Shown: one piece after another, positions 36,801-44,757 of the stretch
Position numbering within the stretch: position 1 is the first letter of the stretch
Layout: the number at the start of each line of letters is the position of its first letter
Origin: CAVSWT01 sp963731745
Lineage (GTDB): Bacteria; Bacteroidota; Ignavibacteria; Ignavibacteriales; Ignavibacteriaceae
Direction: 5' to 3'
Length of the DNA stretch: 64,000 nucleotides
NCBI GenBank assembly: GCA_963731745.1
Contig: CAVSWT010000010.1
Coordinates: 501,147-565,146 of the forward strand
Made by a program: the position numbers and the translations under genes
Notes under the pieces: model-generated
The model's input: only the letters and a program-made list of their open reading frames with translations
What the model was told of the DNA's origin: nothing
The model's database searches: none

Positions 36801-37605
36801 AAACTCAACAATAAATGATTTAAAAACTACACAAGAAAAACTGGTCACGCAGGAAAAACTCGCTTCCTTAGGTGCGCTTACTGCCGGTATTGCTCATGAA
36901 ATTAAAAACCCATTAAACTTTATAAATAATTTCTCAGATATCAGTAATGAGCTGCTTGATGATCTTCTTGTTGAAATGAACAATGGTGACACAGAAGAAA
37001 TCAATGATATAATTGGAAACCTTAAACAAAATCTGGAAAAGATTACTAACCATGGTAAACGTGCTGATTCAATTGTAAAAGGTATGCTGCTTCATTCAAG
37101 AGGAAGTGCAGGTGAAAAAGCATTAACAGATATAAATGAAGTGCTGGATCAGTACGCTGCCCTTGCCTACCACGGGCTCAGAGCTCTGGACAAGGATTTC
37201 AATATTACTTTCGAAAAAGAATATGATAAATCAATTGAAAAAATTAATGTAGTGCCGCAAGATATAAGCAGAGTATTTCTGAATATTATAAACAATGCAT
37301 GTTACGCAGCGAATGACAAAAAGAAAAAGTCTGGAAACGGTTTTGCCCCAATAATAAAAATTTCCACAAAAAATCTGCAGGACAAAGTGGAAGTCCGAAT
37401 AAAAGATAACGGAATGGGAATACCTGAAAAAATAAAATCTGAATTGTTTAATCCTTTTTTCACAACAAAGCCTTCAGGCGAAGGAACGGGTTTAGGGCTA
37501 TCACTAAGTTATGATATTGTTGTTAAACAGCATAGAGGTGAAATAAAAGTGGAATCAAAAGAAGGAGAAGGAGCCGAATTTATTATTGTTATTCCTAAAA
37601 ATTAA
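33853..37605 (+). CDS. propeller-Y_Y_Y-GAF sensor histidine kinase
   Basis: A 1250-residue membrane kinase. Signal peptide (MKILLFLLAFLCINSTISQAQ), a divergent propeller (about 30-640), Y_Y_Y domain (about 672-750), transmembrane helix (about 752-773), coiled coil, GAF domain (about 818-980), HisKA with the phospho-His near residue 1013 (TAGIAHEIKNPLNFI), and HATPase with FLNIINNACYAA, KDNGMGIP and GTGLGLSLSYDIV. It shares the sensor half with the phosphatases around it but signals by histidine phosphorylation. The next two genes encode receivers, its likely partners. Confidence 0.93.
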   Translation: MKILLFLLAFLCINSTISQAQNNLESGSQIITNYSPKEYDSGLQNWAIAQDKRGVMYFGNVGLLEFDGAAWRQYQVPNKSTVRSIVIGDDGKIYIGAVGELGYFFPDSSGKLKFHSLLNFIPKDKRDFSDVWQTFISDGKVYFMVGKYLMIWNIQKKKFKVIQAESNFHVMFLVRGTIYLREWGKGLEVLKNDSLTLLKGGEKFANERIYIMIPFPGEEGTSLIVTRTMGLFKYDGNNFIPFKTEADKFIKDNLVYFPGTVLSDGNILLGTINGGAVVIDTNGNELDLYNRENGTISSTVLYTYQDRSGSIWLATDNGISNVDYSSPVSYFDSRNNFTTTAFEMVRYNGILYAASNDGVYYLDPKTDLFNKLDNSNNQSWSFLKFKDKLLVGTFDGFFNIEKNRLVPIKKTTGNEYNVNVLRRSKLNPNRIYVGAQGLWSMLRQGDKWVDEGQIFNITDGINSIAEDSSGGLWMGTNASGLYRVIFKKDNKGNVILNNPEIKHYDKTNNLQEGLVYVGRINHKNYFATSDSMYQFDKQKEIFISDTSDKFISFFYKVTNNYPYNDVEQDSLGRIWIAAKGKLAMGSIKPDGSYEWVTSPFNRLANEAITRIYAEKDGTVWFSTGSGIIKYNFNKKSSDHTNYSALVRRVEIGEDSTIYFGAKIDSLAIPQISFKNNSVKFRYSATSFESKNANKFKTLLDGFDERWSVWSTENTKEYTNLPPGKYTFKVAALNISGVEGNTGFYSFEILPPWYRTWWAYCTYIILFGLSIFSIDRLQRRRLTLKERRRAHLREMELRAEAAESKAKALDAENERKKNVEMLSEIGKNITANLSIESIIDTVYENVNSLMDAAVFGIGIYDEKNRRLFFPGTKEKGKTLSPFTNNIDDDNRPAAWCFRNQKEIFTNDYLQDSHKYIKEIKNPLAGEHTQSVLYVPLNHKDKKIGVITSQSFKKEAYSEYHLNILRNLATFTAVAIDNADAYRQLNSTINDLKTTQEKLVTQEKLASLGALTAGIAHEIKNPLNFINNFSDISNELLDDLLVEMNNGDTEEINDIIGNLKQNLEKITNHGKRADSIVKGMLLHSRGSAGEKALTDINEVLDQYAALAYHGLRALDKDFNITFEKEYDKSIEKINVVPQDISRVFLNIINNACYAANDKKKKSGNGFAPIIKISTKNLQDKVEVRIKDNGMGIPEKIKSELFNPFFTTKPSGEGTGLGLSLSYDIVVKQHRGEIKVESKEGEGAEFIIVIPKN

Positions 37606-37651
37606 TATGTACAAAATTTTTATTTAATATTAATAATTAAGAAAGGTAATT

Positions 37652-38017
37652 ATGAAATTACTAGTAGTCGATGACGAAATTGATGTCCAATTTCTATTTG
37701 AACAAAAATTTAGAAAGGAAATTAAAGCAGGCCGTGTACAAATTATTTATGCCGGCAACGGAATGTCTGCACTTGAAATGATAGATTCAATTGATGATCA
37801 GACTGATTATCTTGTTCTAAGTGATATCAACATGCCGGAAATGAACGGCCTGGAACTGCTTAAAGAAATAAAATCCCGTCATCCTAAATTAAAAGTCTTC
37901 ATGATAACCGCTTACGGGGACGAATCAAATTACAATAAAGCAATAGACCTTGGTGCGGATGATTATTTCACTAAGCCATTGAAGTTCGATTTACTTAAAG
38001 AAAAACTTTACATCTAA
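37652..38017 (+). CDS. stand-alone response regulator receiver domain
   Basis: CheY-like receiver of 121 residues with no output domain. It has the acidic pair DD at 7-8, phosphoacceptor Asp58 in YLVLSDINMPEMNG, Thr in MITAYGD and Lys in YFTKPLKFD. It starts 46 bases after the GAF histidine kinase and ends 11 bases before the receiver-phosphatase, with which it shares the FRKEIK region and the DINMPEM box. It may compete for phosphate or act as a phosphate sink between the kinase and the receiver-phosphatase. AGAAAGG lies upstream of the ATG. Confidence 0.92.
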   Translation: MKLLVVDDEIDVQFLFEQKFRKEIKAGRVQIIYAGNGMSALEMIDSIDDQTDYLVLSDINMPEMNGLELLKEIKSRHPKLKVFMITAYGDESNYNKAIDLGADDYFTKPLKFDLLKEKLYI

Positions 38018-38028
38018 AGGAAAACTGA

Positions 38029-39174
38029 ATGACAGCTTCAAAAATATTAGTTGTTGATGATGAGCCGGATCTGCAGCCGCTTGTAATACAAAAATTTAGA
38101 AAAGAAATTAAAAACAACCAGTACGATTTTTCGTTTGCAGGAAATGGAGTTCAGGCTCTGAAAAAAATTGATGAAGATGATAATATTGAACTGGTTCTTG
38201 CGGATATAAACATGCCCGAAATGGACGGACTAACTCTATTAGCTAAATTAAAAGAATTAAATAATCCCCTGCTTCATTCTGTAATAGTATCTGCTTATGG
38301 TGATATAAAAAATATCCGCACTGCAATGAACGGCGGAGCATTTGATTTTGTTGTTAAGCCAATCGACTTTATTGATCTAAAAATTACGATAGATAAAGCA
38401 ATTAATAATTTAGAAACTTTAAAGAGAGCATTGCAAGCACGCGACAAACTTGTTGTTTTACAAAGCGAGCTTGAAGAAGCAAGACAGCTGCAGCTTTCAA
38501 TGCTTCCGGCAGTGCTGCCTTCTATTCCAAACCTAGATATTGCTGTACATATGCAGACAGCGACAGAAGTAGGCGGAGATTATTATGACTTTTCCACTAA
38601 AGATGATGGTTCTTTAAATGTCTGCCTAGGAGATGCGACAGGCCATGGTATGAAAGCAGGCACAATTGTAAGCATGATGAAATCGCTTTTCACAACTAAT
38701 TCGATAAATAAAAATATGGAAGAATTTTTTGCGACATCCAATTACGGTTTAAAAAATTCAAAGCTTAATGGAATGATGATGGCATTTGCAATGTTGAATA
38801 TAAATTCTAATAAAATAAGAATAGCCAATGCTGGAATTCCTCCGCTCTATATTTACAGAAAAGACAAAGCTGAAATTGAGGAAGTAAATGTTAACGGTTT
38901 GCCCATCGGTGCATTGATAAACTCTGGCTATAAAATTTATGAGAGTGAACTTGCTGCCGGCGATACAATATTAATGCTAAGCGATGGATTGCCTGAATTA
39001 CAGAACGATAAAAAAGAAATGTACGGCTACGATAGATTAAAAAATATATTTGTTAATAATGCCGAAAAAAACAGCGATGATATAATTTCTTGTTTAAAAG
39101 ATGAAGTCTCAAACTGGGCAAATGGCGAAGGTCTGCATGATGATGTAACCTTTGTAGTTATTAAAGTAAAATAA
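38029..39174 (+). CDS. receiver-PP2C phosphatase, RsbU-like (phosphatase 2)
   Basis: Cytoplasmic 381-residue protein. The receiver domain (residues 1-125) has the phosphoacceptor Asp59 in LVLADINMPEMDG and Lys in FVVKPIDF. A coiled-coil linker (QSELEEARQLQLSMLP) leads to a SpoIIE-type PP2C domain (about 168-381) with VGGDYYDF, GDATGHGMKAG, LMLSDGLPEL and HDDVTFVV. All metal-binding aspartates are present. It converts a phosphorelay input into dephosphorylation of a STAS antagonist, and so connects the neighbouring histidine kinase to the partner switch. Its PP2C domain ends with the same VVIKVK as the membrane-bound phosphatases. Confidence 0.93.
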   Translation: MTASKILVVDDEPDLQPLVIQKFRKEIKNNQYDFSFAGNGVQALKKIDEDDNIELVLADINMPEMDGLTLLAKLKELNNPLLHSVIVSAYGDIKNIRTAMNGGAFDFVVKPIDFIDLKITIDKAINNLETLKRALQARDKLVVLQSELEEARQLQLSMLPAVLPSIPNLDIAVHMQTATEVGGDYYDFSTKDDGSLNVCLGDATGHGMKAGTIVSMMKSLFTTNSINKNMEEFFATSNYGLKNSKLNGMMMAFAMLNINSNKIRIANAGIPPLYIYRKDKAEIEEVNVNGLPIGALINSGYKIYESELAAGDTILMLSDGLPELQNDKKEMYGYDRLKNIFVNNAEKNSDDIISCLKDEVSNWANGEGLHDDVTFVVIKVK

Positions 39175-39179
39175 ATTAA

Positions 39180-39437
39180 ATGAAGCTGACTGAACAACAA
39201 GAAAAAGAAGCCATCAGGCGAAATAAGATAGGATATCTTGGTTCAGATTTCATACGAGGAAAAGCAAACTTTTACATTTTCAATATCTTTTCCCAGGAAA
39301 TGATTTCAACCAATGTAATTGTGGATAAAAACTCCCATAAACTATTGACTAAATTTCAATATAATAAACCTCCTTCTGCCGAAGAGCAAATGCGGCTAAC
39401 AAATAGCAACTGGCCAAGAACTATTTTTAATAAATAA
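39180..39437 (+). CDS. small hypothetical protein (85 aa)
   Basis: Not recognised. An 85-residue, basic, soluble protein with no signal peptide or membrane helix. The start (MKLTEQQEKEAIRRNKIG) looks helical, and a central part (KANFYIFNIFSQEMISTNVIVD) looks beta-rich. It begins 5 bases after the stop of the receiver-phosphatase and ends directly before the next start, so it is probably translated from the same mRNA. No ribosome binding site of its own is clear, which would fit coupling to the gene upstream. Confidence 0.5.
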   Translation: MKLTEQQEKEAIRRNKIGYLGSDFIRGKANFYIFNIFSQEMISTNVIVDKNSHKLLTKFQYNKPPSAEEQMRLTNSNWPRTIFNK

Positions 39438-39452
39438 ATGAAGGAACTTAAA

Positions 39453-40673
39453 ATGAAAATACTAGCAACTACATTTTTATTTTTTCTAATTACCACATTG
39501 GTTTTTCCTCAGAACAGCATCACAAATACTCTTGGTACGGGAGGTGTATTTACTATAAAGGATGGCTCGAACACATTTTTCACACTTAGCCAATCTGATG
39601 GTAGCATAACCCTGCCCATTACGACAAGTCCATCTCTGGGCGTAATTTTCAAAGGAGCAGATAGATTTATTCACGACTTCTATCCAGCCGGTGCAATTGG
39701 ATATAACACATTTTTGGGAATAAATTCAGGGAATTTTACAATGTCTGCATCTAATCTTTCAGAAGCTAGCTATAATACCGGAATAGGAAATGGTTCATTA
39801 AGTAGTTTGACGATAGGCAGGGACAACACAGGATGTGGTGCGAGTTCATTATATAAAAACTCTTCTGGCAGCGATAACACAGCAATAGGGCTTATTTCAT
39901 TATTTGATAATACAACGGGGTCCGAGAACACTGCAATAGGATCAAGGTCATTAAGTTTTAACACAACTGGTTCTGGTAATTCCGCAATAGGCACAAACTC
40001 ATTATATTCGAACATAACCGGTTTTCAAAACACATCTGTTGGGCACCATTCATTACTAAATAATAACGGAAATTATAATACTGCAATAGGATATAATGCA
40101 GGCTCAACTGTTACAACAGGTGCTAATCTAACTTTGCTTGGCATTGATGCCAATCCATCATCTCCTACGGTGCAAAATCAAATAACATTGGGCAATAGTT
40201 TTGTAACTTCACTCCGCTGTAATGTACAAAGTATCAGTTCATTATCAGATAAAAGAGATAAGAAGAACATTAAAGATTTAAACCTGGGAATAGAATTCTT
40301 AATGAAAGTAAAACCAAGATTATTCAATTGGGATAAAAGAGAATGGTATGCGGATAATAAATCGGATGGAAGCAAAACGAAGGAAGAACCCACGGCAGGA
40401 TTTATTGCACAGGAGTTGGATGAAGTGCAAACGTCTGAAAATGCTGAATGGCTGAATCTTGTTCTGAAAGATAACCCCGAAAAATTGGAAGCAACATCAG
40501 GCAATCTACTGCCAATAATAGTTAAAGCAATTCAGGATTTAAAGAAAGAAAATGATGACCTAAAAGCAAGACTGATAAAGTTTGAACAGATGCAAAATAC
40601 ATTAACAGCTGAAATTGAAAAGTTAGTAGCAAACAACAATGAAATTACAAAAGTGAGTTTAGGTGAGAAATGA
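39453..40673 (+). CDS. exported S74-type (endosialidase chaperone) surface protein
   Basis: A 406-residue exported protein. Signal peptide (MKILATTFLFFLITTLVFPQ), then about 8 short repeats of the form 'NTAIG--SL--NTTGS-N' (about residues 105-225), similar to the head repeats of trimeric adhesins and phage fibres. An S74 intramolecular chaperone domain follows, with the Ser/Lys self-cleavage box SLSDKRDKKNI and GFIAQELDEV. A C-terminal coiled coil ends the protein. S74 domains help trimeric fibres fold and then cut themselves off. The frame also has an ATG at 39438, but AAGGA at 39441-39445 and the signal peptide point to 39453. The presence of a signal peptide argues against a phage gene. 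Confidence 0.8.
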   Translation: MKILATTFLFFLITTLVFPQNSITNTLGTGGVFTIKDGSNTFFTLSQSDGSITLPITTSPSLGVIFKGADRFIHDFYPAGAIGYNTFLGINSGNFTMSASNLSEASYNTGIGNGSLSSLTIGRDNTGCGASSLYKNSSGSDNTAIGLISLFDNTTGSENTAIGSRSLSFNTTGSGNSAIGTNSLYSNITGFQNTSVGHHSLLNNNGNYNTAIGYNAGSTVTTGANLTLLGIDANPSSPTVQNQITLGNSFVTSLRCNVQSISSLSDKRDKKNIKDLNLGIEFLMKVKPRLFNWDKREWYADNKSDGSKTKEEPTAGFIAQELDEVQTSENAEWLNLVLKDNPEKLEATSGNLLPIIVKAIQDLKKENDDLKARLIKFEQMQNTLTAEIEKLVANNNEITKVSLGEK

Positions 40674-41149
40674 AAACAACAATTAGTTTTTTATTTATTG
40701 TAATGTCTGCATCACTACTTCACGCACAAAGCAGTATTGTCTATGATGCAGGAACCGTAATTGAGATTGGGACAAATGCAGACGTTTGTGCCGGAGCAAT
40801 TATAATAAACGGTGGATACAGCGGAAACGGTCACTTCTGCAATGGCACTGTTGAGGTCAGAAGTGAAGAGGAAACCACGGCACCGAAAGAATTTAGCCTT
40901 TCACAAAATTTCCCAAATCCGTTTAATCCAGTTACAATTATTTCTTATCAATTACCCGAAACCGGATTTGTTACTCTTAAAGTTTATGATATCCTTGGAA
41001 ATAAAGTTGTAACCCTTGTCAATGATGAGAAACCTGCTGGAAGTTATAACGTTTCATTTGATGCAAGTAAGCTGCCAAGCGGAGTTTATTACTATAAGAT
41101 GAGGGCGGGAAACTATGTCGAAACAAAAAAAATGATGCTTCTGAAATAA
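40670..41149 (+). CDS. T9SS-sorted exported protein with short N-terminal part
   Basis: A 159-residue protein. Signal peptide (MKTTISFLFIVMSASLLHAQ), a short region of about 50 residues with two Cys (VCAGAIIINGGYSGNGHFCNG), and a type IX secretion sorting domain (about 78-159). The sorting domain has LSQNFPNPFNP, YDILGNKVVTLVN and the end SGVYYYKM...KKMMLLK. The sorting domain would direct export through the T9SS to the cell surface. The mature part is too short for an enzyme; it may be a linker or decoration. Its ATG overlaps the stop of the S74 gene (ATGA), so the two are co-translated and may form one surface structure. Confidence 0.88.
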   Translation: MKTTISFLFIVMSASLLHAQSSIVYDAGTVIEIGTNADVCAGAIIINGGYSGNGHFCNGTVEVRSEEETTAPKEFSLSQNFPNPFNPVTIISYQLPETGFVTLKVYDILGNKVVTLVNDEKPAGSYNVSFDASKLPSGVYYYKMRAGNYVETKKMMLLK

Positions 41150-41212
41150 AATTTTATCTTATTAAAATTAATTAAAAAACTCTTCATTCAATAAAACTAA
41201 TAGGAGACTAAG

Positions 41213-41548
41213 ATGAAATACAATATAAGTGAACAGTATAATGCCGTAGTTATTTCTTTTAAAGGGAAATTAATGGGCGGACCGGATGCGCAAGATTTTC
41301 AAAATCATGTTTCTAATTTTTTGGAACAAGGAAAGAAAAACATAATCATAGAAATGAGTGATGTAAAATTTGCTGATAGTTCAGGTATCGGCAGTATCAT
41401 CAAAGCATACACAACAGTAAAAGCAGCTGGAGGCCAATTAAAATTAGCAGGACTAACAGATAAAATAAAAGGTGTTTTAAGTATTGTAAAACTTGACAGT
41501 ATTTTTGAACAATACCCAACTGTTGATGAAGCTGCTAAAAGTTTTTAA
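41213..41548 (+). CDS. STAS-domain anti-sigma factor antagonist (second RsbV-like)
   Basis: A 111-residue single STAS domain. The phospho-accepting serine is expected at residue 57 in FADSSGIGSI, the canonical RsbV/SpoIIAA box, so it is closer to the classical antagonists than the STAS protein at 29309-29644. AGGAGAC precedes the ATG. It is placed between the surface-protein pair and a propeller-phosphatase that starts 11 bases after it, which makes that phosphatase its likely activator. Two antagonists with one nearby kinase suggest either two outputs or competition for the kinase. Confidence 0.92.
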   Translation: MKYNISEQYNAVVISFKGKLMGGPDAQDFQNHVSNFLEQGKKNIIIEMSDVKFADSSGIGSIIKAYTTVKAAGGQLKLAGLTDKIKGVLSIVKLDSIFEQYPTVDEAAKSF

Positions 41549-41559
41549 AGGAAGTTATA

Positions 41560-44500
41560 TTGAAAATTAAAATTATTTTGCTTTTGATTGTATCATTTTT
41601 CTTTTCAATAAATGCACAGTCAATTAATAGCAGCTTTACAACTTTTACTGAATTAGACGGTGTGCCTTCCAATAGCACATGGACAATTCTGCAGGATCAT
41701 TTAGGGTATATATGGATTGGTACCATCAATGGTTTATCAAGATTTGACGGATATGAATTTCTCAATTTTAGTCCGGTTCAAAAAGATACTAATTTTTTAC
41801 AATCCCCAATTGTTACATCCTTGTTTGAAGATTCCAAATTCAATTTGTGGATTGGTGCTGTTGGAGGCATCACTAAATTTGATAGAGTAAATGAAACCTT
41901 TAAATTTTATCCGATTTTTAATTTTTCCCAAAATGAAGGGCGCACATTATTTGTTTCAGACATTGTGGAAACATTGCGAGGCGACATACTATTCACAGTT
42001 TTTGACTTTTATTTTAATGAAGTTAATTATGGACTTTATACCATTCCAAAAGTCTCGAATGAAATAAAAAGAGTAAGCGATGAAAAAACTAAAGGCCTGT
42101 GGCAAATTATAAAATTTGGAAATGATAATTTTTATATTGCTGGTGACAAAGGGTTTGGGGAGTACAACAATTCAAAAAATACTTTTCATTGGTTTCCATT
42201 TAAAAATCCAACAACCGTAGTAACAATTTGTCACGATCATGATTCAAGATATTGGCTGGGAACATTTGATAAAGGATTAATAAATTACGACACCAATGAT
42301 AGTACTTATTTTTCTTATCCTTTAGTCAACCAACGTACAAGCAATAATGATTATTTTGTGATTAATAAAATTATCAAAGACCAAAACAATAATATTTATT
42401 TTACCTCCAACAACGGCTTATATTTCTTTGATGCTTTTTCCAAAACATTAGCTGGTACAAAAAGCAATTTATTAAATCCAACCGCTTTGCATTCTGATAA
42501 TCTGAACTTTTTAATACAGGACTTTGCGGGATCAATTTGGGTTACCGGTAATGGTTTGGGGCTTGCAAAGTATGATATTACTAAGAGCAAATTTCATGCA
42601 TTCACTTCAGCTAATTCTGATGGCTTACCGAATGGTTGGGTAAATGCATTAATTGAGAATACAAACAAAAATTTGTTATTCAGTATTTCATCAGGTATCA
42701 TAACAGAATTTAATAAAAAAGATGAAAGCTTTATAAATCACAATGTGGCGATACCATCTGCAATAAATGATTTTCTAATTGATCATAAAAAGCAAATATT
42801 GATTGGTGCTGCAAATGGCGTTTACAAATTAAATAATAATAACTGGACAATTGAAAAATTAAATATTGCTGTTGATTTTGAAAGTACCGGTCTGTATAAA
42901 CTTTTTGAAGATAGTGAAAACAACTTTTGGATTGGTACTAACAACTGCTTATATAGATTTGATAATAATTTTACACACCCATCTAAAATAGATTTCGAAG
43001 CGTTAGGGTTAGGAAATAATTTTAGTAATCAAGTTCACATAATTGAAGAAGACAATAATAAAAATATATGGATAGGTTCTGATAATGGATTGTATAAATA
43101 TAATCTTTTTGAAAAAAAATTTATACGGATTGGTTTTTCTTCAGATTCACTAAAAGCATTAAATTCTCAAGACGTAAACGCTATATATTTAGGTAAAAAT
43201 AATAAAATTTGGATTGGTACCTGGATTGGTGGATTAAATTGTTATGATCCTAAAACTGAAACCTTTGAATCTTATACAAAAAAAGATGGACTAAATTCAT
43301 ACGCTGTTCAAGGCATTTTGGGAGATGAAGAAAATAATACACTGTGGTTAAGTACTTTTAATGGAATTTCCAGATTTAATATAAGTGATAAATCATTTAA
43401 CAATTTTGGTGTTGAAGATGGCATAAGCAGCAGTCAATTTTCAGATGGGAAGGCAGTTAAAACTTCTGATGGAGAATTGATATTCGGAGGCTCAAATGGT
43501 TTTACAATGTTTAAACCAGGCGAGATCAAAAATAATATATTGCCACCAAAAGTATTCTTAACAGATTTTAAATTGTTTAATGAATCTGTGAAACCTGGTG
43601 AAAATTCGCCGTTAAAAAAACCAATTTATCAAACGAAAAAAATCACTCTAAACTATGATAATAATGATATTGAATTTGATTATTTAGCAGCTCATTATGT
43701 AGATCCGAAAAAAAATCAGTATGCATATAAATTAGAAAATTATGAAGACGATTGGCGAAATGTAGGAAATCAAAGAGCTGCCATATTCCCTAATCTTCCT
43801 CCTGGTAAATATACATTTCACCTAAAAGCTTCAAATAATAATAATGTATGGAATGAAACAGGCATTTCAGTTGAAATTGAAATTCTTCCTCCTTGGTGGA
43901 GAACCTGGTGGGCTTACGCAATTTATTTATTTGGTTTCGTCGGTGTTCTTGGAGGAGCTAGAAAATTTGAGCTGGATAGAAGGAAAGAAAAAGAAAATAA
44001 AAAAATTCTTCAGCTTGAAAACGAGAGACAAACAAAAGAACTTGAAGAAGCACGACAACTGCAACTGTCAATGCTTCCCAAAACAATTCCCTCTCTTCCC
44101 CATCTTGATATTGCTGTTTACATGAAAACAGCTACAGAAGTAGGCGGCGACTATTATGATTTTAATGTTGGCTTAGATGGTACTCTCACTGTTGCTATTG
44201 GTGATGCAACCGGACATGGAATGAAAGCTGGAACAATCGTTTCAATGACAAAAGCTTTATTTGCTTCCGGAAGTTCAAAACTTGACATGCAAACATTTTT
44301 TAGTCAAAGCAGCGAAGCACTAAAAGAAATTGAACTTGGAAGACTAATGATGGCATTTATGATGATTAGAATAATTGATCATAAACTTGAAATATGTAAT
44401 GCTGGTATGCCGCCCCTTTTTATTTACAGAAAAAATATAAACGAAGTTGAAGAAATAATATTGAATGGAATGCCATTAGGTGCAATAAAAAACTTCCCTT

Positions 44501-44745
44501 ATGAAATAAGCGAAACAGAAATTTCATCTGGTGATACTTTGCTATTACTAAGTGATGGCCTGCCTGAATTAAAAAATAAAGATGAAGAATTATTTGGTTA
44601 CGAGCGTGTTAATAAATTCTTCAAATCAATTGCAGATAAAAAGACGGAAGAAATTATTACATATTTAAAAGAAGAAGGCATCGATTGGATTAAGGGAAAA
44701 GAACCTGATGATGATGTTACGTTTGTCGTTATTAAAGTTAAATAG
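41560..44745 (+). CDS. propeller receptor with SpoIIE-type PP2C phosphatase (phosphatase 3)
   Basis: A 1061-residue membrane receptor phosphatase. Signal peptide (KIKIILLLIVSFFFSINAQ), propeller repeats (about 22-690) without the inserted domain seen in phosphatase 1, Y_Y_Y domain (about 697-775), transmembrane helix (about 780-803), coiled coil (ELDRRKEKENKKILQLENERQTKELEEARQ region) and PP2C domain (about 847-1061) with all metal motifs. The start is TTG: AAAGGAAG at 41547-41554 is correctly spaced and no ATG occurs before the signal peptide. It follows the STAS gene by 11 bases. Confidence 0.92.
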   Translation: MKIKIILLLIVSFFFSINAQSINSSFTTFTELDGVPSNSTWTILQDHLGYIWIGTINGLSRFDGYEFLNFSPVQKDTNFLQSPIVTSLFEDSKFNLWIGAVGGITKFDRVNETFKFYPIFNFSQNEGRTLFVSDIVETLRGDILFTVFDFYFNEVNYGLYTIPKVSNEIKRVSDEKTKGLWQIIKFGNDNFYIAGDKGFGEYNNSKNTFHWFPFKNPTTVVTICHDHDSRYWLGTFDKGLINYDTNDSTYFSYPLVNQRTSNNDYFVINKIIKDQNNNIYFTSNNGLYFFDAFSKTLAGTKSNLLNPTALHSDNLNFLIQDFAGSIWVTGNGLGLAKYDITKSKFHAFTSANSDGLPNGWVNALIENTNKNLLFSISSGIITEFNKKDESFINHNVAIPSAINDFLIDHKKQILIGAANGVYKLNNNNWTIEKLNIAVDFESTGLYKLFEDSENNFWIGTNNCLYRFDNNFTHPSKIDFEALGLGNNFSNQVHIIEEDNNKNIWIGSDNGLYKYNLFEKKFIRIGFSSDSLKALNSQDVNAIYLGKNNKIWIGTWIGGLNCYDPKTETFESYTKKDGLNSYAVQGILGDEENNTLWLSTFNGISRFNISDKSFNNFGVEDGISSSQFSDGKAVKTSDGELIFGGSNGFTMFKPGEIKNNILPPKVFLTDFKLFNESVKPGENSPLKKPIYQTKKITLNYDNNDIEFDYLAAHYVDPKKNQYAYKLENYEDDWRNVGNQRAAIFPNLPPGKYTFHLKASNNNNVWNETGISVEIEILPPWWRTWWAYAIYLFGFVGVLGGARKFELDRRKEKENKKILQLENERQTKELEEARQLQLSMLPKTIPSLPHLDIAVYMKTATEVGGDYYDFNVGLDGTLTVAIGDATGHGMKAGTIVSMTKALFASGSSKLDMQTFFSQSSEALKEIELGRLMMAFMMIRIIDHKLEICNAGMPPLFIYRKNINEVEEIILNGMPLGAIKNFPYEISETEISSGDTLLLLSDGLPELKNKDEELFGYERVNKFFKSIADKKTEEIITYLKEEGIDWIKGKEPDDDVTFVVIKVK

Positions 44746-44757
44746 ATAAAAACTACT

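Noticed and set aside
39770..40110. Short tandem repeats that might be a CRISPR-like or DNA repeat array
   Set aside because: They are in-frame codons for the 'NTAIG--SL' protein repeats of the S74 gene; unit lengths follow the protein and the sequence between units is coding.
39453..40673. Prophage tail-fibre gene because of the S74 domain
   Set aside because: The protein has a signal peptide, is coupled to a T9SS-sorted gene, and no other phage gene occurs in the window.
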